DNA of 35,000 nucleotides from Halisarca cf. caerulea (Eukaryota; Porifera; Demospongiae; Chondrillida; Halisarcidae), in contig CAUJGJ010000013.1 in the NCBI GenBank assembly GCA_963170055.1, forward strand, positions 32,501 through 67,500, given 5' to 3'. Positions 20,720-35,000 of this stretch are shown here, in pieces (within the stretch, counting starts at the first letter, position 1; each line of letters starts with the position of its first letter). The translations under genes and the position numbers were made by a program. A model generated the notes under the pieces. That model ran no database searches. It was not told the DNA's origin and saw only the letters and a program-made list of their open reading frames with translations.

Positions 20720-20727
20720 TATAAATA
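20720..20727 (+). promoter_or_regulatory. Possible TATA box (TATAAATA)
   Basis: It lies 23 bp before the first candidate ATG (20743) and 53 bp before the next in-frame ATG (20773). If transcription starts 25-30 bp downstream, the second ATG would be the start. Confidence 0.3.
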
Positions 20728-20742
20728 GTAACATTTCATGAC

Positions 20743-22678
20743 ATGACCAGAATAAGGCTGTGGCTGACGGTGATGCTGGTTCACAACAAAGACCACCCGT
20801 AAGTTGTAGGTATGAATGTTCACAGCCATTAATTGGTATTCAAAACATGACTATTTACCTCCAACATATGTACTTACAGTTACATACTAAGGGTGATCAA
20901 TACATGTCAGCTACATCCCAGACTCAAAAGAAAAATGTAAGATTCAGCATGCATGGGCACATTAGGTACGTACATGAAGTGCATACATTATTCACCTTCT
21001 AGAAGAACCAACAAAATACCAACACCACCTGCCGTCCCCACCACAACCTCAACACCACCTGCTGTCGCTACCACACCCTCAACACCACCTGATGTCGCCA
21101 CCACACCCTCGACACCACCTGATGTCGCCACCACACCCTCAACACCACCTGATGTCGCCACCACACCCTCGACACCACCTGATGTCGCCACCACACCCTC
21201 AACACCACCTGATGTCGCCACCACACCCTCGACACCACCTGCGGAGCCCATGTGAGTTGCTTTACACCCAATATACTACATACAAGTTAACTTGTAGATT
21301 GCCTTCTAAATTGGGAGTGTTGATGTCTCAGTTACATAAATTTTTCACTCAATAGGATGGAACAAGAATCTGCAACAGCTGGCTCAGATTCCGAAGAAGA
21401 AACAATGACCTACCCTTTGAGTGGTATGTAGTTATTAAATGACATGTACATGGCCAAAAACATGCATACATACATACATACAAACCTTAATGTTCCTCAC
21501 CACACTGATGACAGATGACAGACTGGTAGCCGACCTTGACTATAGTGACGCCCCATGTCCTGATCGCGATGACATCTGTAGCATCACTGTAACACCTGCG
21601 GAAATGGTGGCCCTGATGGAAGAGGACATTAAAAAAGAAGAGCCCCTACCACCGTAAGCTACTATAGGCCTACAGTACATATCATATGGTATGTTTAACT
21701 CTCCCAAAACAACTGCACAGATTCCCAAAGTTCGAGGAGGCTACCGTCAGAAGTATTCTACGGAACGCACATTCAAATGTAAGCACACACATATCAATCC
21801 AGAAAGTGTGAACACCCTTCATTTCATTCATCACTCACACTTACTTACATGCATTGAATTTTTGTTCTATAGGGCTACTTCAAGAACTGGGAGACTACCA
21901 CATACGGCTCACTACTTCAAACAGCAAAAAGTGATAAAGTAGTGGCTACAATGGTGGAACAGGGACCAGTACGGGGACAGTTTGTGAGTTCATAGGCATA
22001 CAATCTAGTGTTATACGAGTCTTAAACAGACATTGTGCATGTAAACACAATGTGTAATGGATACATATACTCTAGGCCTAGTTTACACATGGATACCGAC
22101 CAATGGATTGGTGATACACAAAGTGAAAATTTTCACTGTGTGTTATCCAATGCATTTGCCGGCAGGCTTCAAATCAGTGTTGAATTGTGAACTCACTCTT
22201 GATAGATGTAGAGGTGTCGGAGATTGTATACATACACCTAGGCAGAGAAAAAAAGAATTTCTGTGATCATATACATGTGTGCACACAACACAATACAACT
22301 GTAGAAGCCCCATAACTGACTAGGTATATAATATAATATGGTAGTATCGAGTTGTGTTGAAACACTGACACTAAATTGTCTAAATTTTCAGATCTAGTAC
22401 ATTTCACTCTCTTTCTCCATCAGAGAAGGGAAATCCAGGCATATCTTTTTGCCTTGGCCCTTCCACTAACAGAGTGGGTTTGGCACCGGGCCATGACAGT
22501 TTCACTCTGTGTTCTCTACCCCGAGGTAAGGGTAAAGACCAGCTTTAGCTAGATTACATTGCATGCTATGAACGCTCTTTCTGTTCCCTTGTAGGCTATG
22601 TTGCTGATAACAGAGAAAGTCCTCGGGGTAGATAAAGAGATGGCGTACAGAATTTACAGAACCAATAACTATGACTGA
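20743..22678 (+). CDS. Eight-exon gene of unknown function with Thr/Pro repeats
   Basis: The exons are 20743-20798, 21003-21251, 21356-21423, 21515-21653, 21721-21778, 21873-21983, 22424-22525 and 22595-22678. All borders are AG/GT and every phase matches, giving 288 residues and a TGA. Residues about 20-100 hold the repeat TPPDVATTPS and its relatives. Then comes an acidic part with GSDSEEETMTYPL, a Cys pair (APCPDRDDIC) with MVALMEEDIKKEEPLPP, and a C-terminal half with FEEATVRSILRNAH, GYFKNWETTTYGSLLQ, YLFALALPLTEWVWHRAM and EKVLGVDKEMAYRIYR. I do not recognise the family. The N-terminus (MTRIRLWLTVMLV) is weakly signal-like but short. The start could instead be Met at 20773. The second half is helical and well preserved, so it looks like a real domain. 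Confidence 0.62.
21018..21246 (+). repeat. Coding 30-bp tandem repeat (TPPDVATTPS)
   Basis: Seven to eight copies of a 30-bp unit, with a 60-bp higher-order alternation (ACCCTCAACACC versus ACCCTCGACACC). All copies are in frame inside the second exon of the plus-strand gene, so copy-number changes keep the frame. Confidence 0.9.
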
Positions 22679-22787
22679 ACTTTGTAGTACAATTGCATGA
22701 TATAGATGACGACAATTCAGAAGAAAGCGTGCTAGCTAAACTCTCATACGAATCGTTTTACCTTTCAGCCTTGGACTTGTTTTCCTC

Positions 22788-22905
22788 TCTGTCCCCGTCA
22801 AACTGGCACTGGTGCGCGTGACAACACGTGCCATGTGTTCCGCAACACGTGACTCTTTGTTCCGCGTTCCGCAGACCGTTCCGCATTTTAGTCACTCCCC
22901 AAAAA
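22788..22905 (-). promoter_or_regulatory. GC-rich motif block R, inverted copy of 20545-20640
   Basis: On the minus strand it reads GTGACTAAAATGCGGAACGG, GCGGAACGCGGAAC, CACGTGTTGCGGAAC and CACGTGTTGTCACGCGCACC. It could be a promoter of another minus-strand transcript, since a GTAAAA donor-like site follows at about 22760. It could also be one end of an inverted duplication around the plus-strand gene. Confidence 0.4.
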
Positions 22906-23085
22906 TCGAGTCGAAAATGCATGTGCTTGCACGTGTTATATAGCACATGCCAGCTAGCTTGCAATGCATGCACCCATACCAAGTACGTAGGTAATTAAGT
23001 GATTGACTTTCCTTATAAGTTGACAACTGTGAACATGCGTGCATCCGCATCTCCCAAAGCAGGACTGCATGGTGCTTGTATGATA

Positions 23086-23259
23086 CAGACGTTTTGGGTT
23101 GTTTGTCTGCATAACAATCAGCTTTTAGAATACACGTGATGTTTTATACCTATAAACATCACATGTGTGATGTATAAACGTCACGTGTGCAATGTATATA
23201 CGTCACGTGTATGCTTTATAAGCTGATTTTTATCCAGACAAAAAAACCGAAAATGTCTG
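23086..23259. mobile_element. Palindromic TA-flanked MITE, 174 bp, with CACGTG repeats
   Basis: CAGACGTTTTGGGTTGTTTG pairs with the right end ...CCGAAAATGTCTG over about 45 bp. TA lies at 23084-23085 and 23260-23261. The centre carries repeated words ATACACGTGATG, CATCACATGTGTGATG, ACGTCACGTGTGCA and ACGTCACGTGTATG. Confidence 0.85.
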
Positions 23260-23261
23260 TA

Positions 23262-23921
23262 AAGACTACAATCGTACTATTAACCCGCTTCATGTACCAT
23301 TAGGTCTTCAATCAGACAATCATGCAAACATTCAAGTTTTGACCATCCGAACAATTTCAGTAATCCAAGTGGCCATGCAGCGTTAAGAGTTTGCCCACCA
23401 GTGTTCCGATAAAAGTGAGGATGCAATAGTACTAGTGGAGACACAGCAGTCTGTAGGAAGCATAAGCATGCATGCATTATTATTCTGATAGTTCTTGATG
23501 GGTAAGCAATTACAAATGATCAAAATAATAAACATGTTCTAAGACTTGTACAATCGCTAGCCAAGTTGCTTAGCAACATGTCAAGGTAACTAGGATCTTC
23601 ATCAGGGATATATATACATCTAGAATAACATGTTCTCATGTGTGGGTGCTGGAGTGATTTCTGATGGCTGTTGAAGTTAAAACAACTCTTTGGTTCATTC
23701 TTACTTGCTACATGATTGCTCAACAACAAAATTACAGTCACTATTGACAAACAGCCATACAACCTCAAGCGCATCACACAATGAAATAACAACGTAATTA
23801 TACAGTATGCACACAATTTAGTTCAATTTAATGTCATTAGTAATCAAATCAATGGAACCTCAAGGATACACAATATGTCACCATAATATGTATATGCAGG
23901 TGTCCAAAGGCACGCATATAC
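23262..23921. other. Intergenic, no gene seen
   Basis: Short open frames occur on the minus strand (for example 23280-23477 and 23520-23816) without consistent splice borders or domain-like sequence. Confidence 0.4.
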
Positions 23922-24491
23922 CAGGGGCGGATCCAGGATTTTGTAAGGGGGGGTCACGAGGCAATTTTGCCAGCTCATTTACTAACACCACCTCGAGGGT
24001 GATGCTCCTCTTAGAGCATATGATATAATGTTGTTCGGGTCAACATTACACCATTAATTTTGGCATTTTGCATGCACACATATTATATATAGCAAGTGAG
24101 TATAATAGAAGATGTTTGACCTTGCTTCTGACTAGATACTGCGCGTTTTGGCATATTTCGTTCTTGATTTCGAGCGAATTCGATGAAGTTCGTTGAGATT
24201 ACCTTTGGTTACGCTAAACGGCCATTTTTTGCGTTATATGCGCGTGGCGTCATATAAATGGCTGCCATCGGCTAGTGCACGTGACAGAAGTAAAAGCTAT
24301 TTTTGACATATTGAGCTACTATACAGCCACATTGGCTTGATTATGGTAAGAATATATTATATTATAGCTAATTTATAAACTTAACTATACCCTAAACCAT
24401 GCTCATTCTAAAGCTCTGTTGAAAAAAATTCTTAGGGTCTTGGCCAAGGGGGGTCACATAACCCCTTGGACCCCCCCTAGATCCGCCCCAG
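23922..24491. mobile_element. Non-autonomous element with CAGGGGCGGATC ends, 570 bp
   Basis: Left CAGGGGCGGATCCAGGATTT with GGGGGGGTCACGAGG. Right GGGGGGTCACATAACC... CCTAGATCCGCCCCAG. The ends are inverted repeats. The target duplication is unclear (TATAC shared on both sides). The end sequence resembles hAT-type MITEs common in marine invertebrates, from memory. Confidence 0.65.
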
Positions 24492-24567
24492 TATACTGTA
24501 CATGTACATATTATGCGTACATATCAGTTACTGGTGTCTCTTCTGTGGTTACTTCTGTGACATCTGT

Positions 24568-33111
<8,544 letters not shown>

Positions 33112-34377
33112 AGTCTTTAATCCTTCAAATCGCCGCTTCTTGTCGCGTATAGAATGACATCACTTCCTTTCTCTGTAAAAACTGACGTCATAGGGACAGT
33201 ACAGAAGACACCTGTCTGTAATAGAATTAAGGTACGTACAGGAAAATAGACATGCATGCAAGCACATGCATATGCAGCTACATAGCATCATCGTTTTTTT
33301 TTATAGTATCTAGCTATAGCTAAGTACTGTTACGCCTTTGGAATATATATGCATATACATACATGCCCCCTAGCTCATGGTATTATGTTGGGGGTATCAT
33401 AGAACGGCTTTGTCCTGCAATATACCTTGGATGGCTTGGATTGCGGATCTGAGAAGAGCATATATATGAGAGCCTGCATTGCAGCCAGCTCATCACGGCT
33501 GGATACTGCAATTAATCTCATGCATAGCCAGACCCTGCAGGTGCTCACCACATTATACAATACATTACAGCCAGGCACGTACGTACATGTGTGTGGGCTA
33601 GTAGGGTCTGCAGGAATAGTCACCAACATATTAAATATACACAAAATACAACAAATTAACACCATGCAGTTGTTTTTAATGTCCACTTATAGTCATTATA
33701 AACATAAAATAATCACATGGATGACTGCTAAATACGTTCAGTAGAAAACAAAATATCAGTTTTCGCATAATATTTCAGTCTGTTCCGTTCTTGTCCTCAG
33801 ATTTATCTGCAGAAGAGTATTGTGCAGACAAAAGTGGTGACATCTGCAACCTGCAGGCTAATATGGTAGGTTATTTGTGTCCTACATGTGCAGTAGTAGG
33901 TATGGGGCAACGCTTGATGCTAACCTACCCATACATGAGACACAGATACGGTTGGATAAACAAGGGCCAACAAGAAGTATAAGACTTGTGTACAGCATAT
34001 GCTAATGTACGCATGAGGAACCGTACACATGCAGAGTGGTGAATGACAGGCATCAACATGTATTATTGCAATGCTGGAGCCAATATCATGGATGGTATCT
34101 TACATGATGCACACAAAACAGAAATAACACCATGCATGTGGCACAAGTCATTCTGGCTACTTGGTGAAACAGCCTTCATTGACAAAATTTGCCACATATC
34201 AACATCATACATGAATTCATAGCTTTAGGCATTGTCTTCATCTATATTGGCAATACATGACACTGCATGGTGTGATGTCTTGTCTCATTGCAATGTCATT
34301 TCTTTAGGTTCCATGTTTAAGGGGATTGGGATACTCCCACCCCCTCCCTCCCAATGTAGAACCTTACTACCCCTTAC
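33112..34377. other. Between receptor and TRAF fragment; possible exons unconfirmed
   Basis: Two stretches look slightly protein-like. Minus at about 33430-33507 includes SSRDELAAMQALIYMLFSDP, between AG and GTATAT. Plus at 33801-33866 is DLSAEEYCADKSGDICNLQ, between CCTCAG and GTAGGT. Neither joins anything I can verify. Confidence 0.3.
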
Positions 34378-34545
34378 CACCCTGCTGTGGAAGGGTCCCC
34401 CACCGGTCTGCTGTGGAAGGGTCCCCCACCGGTCTGCTGTGGAAGGGTCCCCCACCGGTCTGCTGTGGAAGGGTCCCCACCGGTCTGCTGTGGAAGGGTC
34501 CCCCACCGGTCTGCTGTGGAAGGGTCCCCCCCCCCCCCCCCCCCT
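34378..34545. repeat. Minisatellite CTGCTGTGGAAGGGTCCCCC plus ACCGGT
   Basis: Six copies of a 25-26-bp unit, followed by poly-C and degenerate copies to about 34675. All long frames across it are repeat artefacts. It lies in the intron downstream of the TRAF exon on the minus strand. Confidence 0.9.
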
Positions 34546-34745
34546 GCTGTGGAACGGTCCCCCCCTGCTGTGGAACAGTCCCCCCCCCCCCACCCCCACT
34601 GTGAAACTGCATGTCCCCCCCTGCTGCGGAACCCCTCCCCCCCCCTGCTGTGGAACGGTCCCTCCACCCTCTGCTGTAGTACCGTGTCTCAGATAACTGG
34701 AGGCTACATTTATCTCTGTAGTGGGTTGCTAGAAGTGTTGCTTAC

Positions 34746-34937
34746 GCGATTTGCACAGAATTGGCACTAGGGTCTTGGTTGATAAGTGTGAGCGTAATGG
34801 AGGACTGGACAGGCTACATGAACAAAGCATCAAACTCCCCCTTCATCAAAACATAAAATAGGGAAAGATGAGTTTTCTTGACAATACTATCTCCATTCAT
34901 GTAGACACAAATGCACAGCTTGTAGCCCATCCCAGAG
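34746..34937 (-). pseudogene. TRAF-type MATH domain exon with in-frame TAG
   Basis: Acceptor CCCTTTTTACAG, donor C|GTAAGC, 192 nt. The frame reads SGMGYKLCICVYMNGDSI, then KKTHLSLFYVLMKGEFDALF, then M-stop-PVQSSITLTLINQDP. This matches the C-terminal TRAF (MATH) domain, whose usual text is '[47 protein letters not shown]'. TRAFs trimerise through this domain and bind receptor tails. The conserved Trp (TGG) is TAG at 34814-34816 and the frame continues well afterwards, so this is a single nonsense change. The upstream exon ends at 34998-35000, across a 60-bp intron. The end of the domain ('F+PDP') was not found downstream. Confidence 0.75.
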
Positions 34938-35000
34938 CTGTAAAAAGGGGGGTTGCATATGGATGTGACCTTGCCTGTCTTAGCATCACACACTTACCTG

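Noticed and set aside
21060..21246. Regular 30-bp repeats considered as a CRISPR array
   Set aside because: There are no unique spacers. The units are contiguous, in frame with an exon, and the genome is eukaryotic.
20988..21271. Minus-strand frames of Gly/Val/Ser repeats
   Set aside because: They are the antisense of the Thr/Pro repeat exon. The plus frame is phase-consistent with seven other exons, the minus frames are not.
34232..34770. Several long frames with repeated Pro/Gly-rich blocks on both strands
   Set aside because: They are open only because the 25-26-bp minisatellite and C runs lack stops in all frames. No start context or splice support.

Overview
The window looks like a gene-sparse, repeat-rich stretch of an invertebrate animal genome. 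A demosponge is my best guess, not proven. The genes have spliced, mostly short exons with GT/AG borders, there are long (CA)n arrays, many small TIR/foldback elements, and a concentration of death-fold signalling genes (CARD, death domains, a TRAF MATH domain) of the kind known to be expanded in sponges and cnidarians. No bacterial-style operon, rRNA, tRNA or CRISPR array was seen. All gene models were built by hand from open frames, splice signals and intron phase.

Layout, left to right. About 0.9-1.9 kb: one or two minus-strand exons with Gly-X-Y repeats, possibly collagen. 2.3-20.5 kb: a ten-exon minus-strand gene. From its N-terminus it carries a lipocalin-like exon, a CARD, a Gln/Pro linker, a 246-residue helical module ending in an alpha/beta stretch, and a coiled coil of several exons, one of them tandemly duplicated. 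Its introns are filled with mobile elements: TA-flanked TIR elements, a dead Tc1/mariner transposase, foldback repeats and a roughly 600-bp dispersed family. 20.7-22.7 kb: an eight-exon plus-strand gene of unknown function with a Thr/Pro decapeptide repeat and an acidic segment, bracketed by an inverted GC-rich motif. 23-24.5 kb: two non-autonomous DNA elements. 24.6-33.1 kb: a minus-strand single-pass membrane receptor (signal peptide, Ig-like segment, Cys-rich ectodomain, transmembrane helix, then two death domains), with signs of alternative cytoplasmic tails. 34.7-35 kb: a minus-strand exon of a TRAF-type MATH domain, interrupted by an in-frame TAG and followed by a G/C-rich minisatellite.

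The CARD-coiled-coil protein, the death-domain receptor and the TRAF fragment all belong to receptor-proximal innate-immune or cell-death signalling families. A receptor and adaptor neighbourhood is therefore plausible, but physical linkage alone does not show that they work together. The models need transcript evidence, especially the 5' end of the CARD gene and the alternative tails of the receptor.
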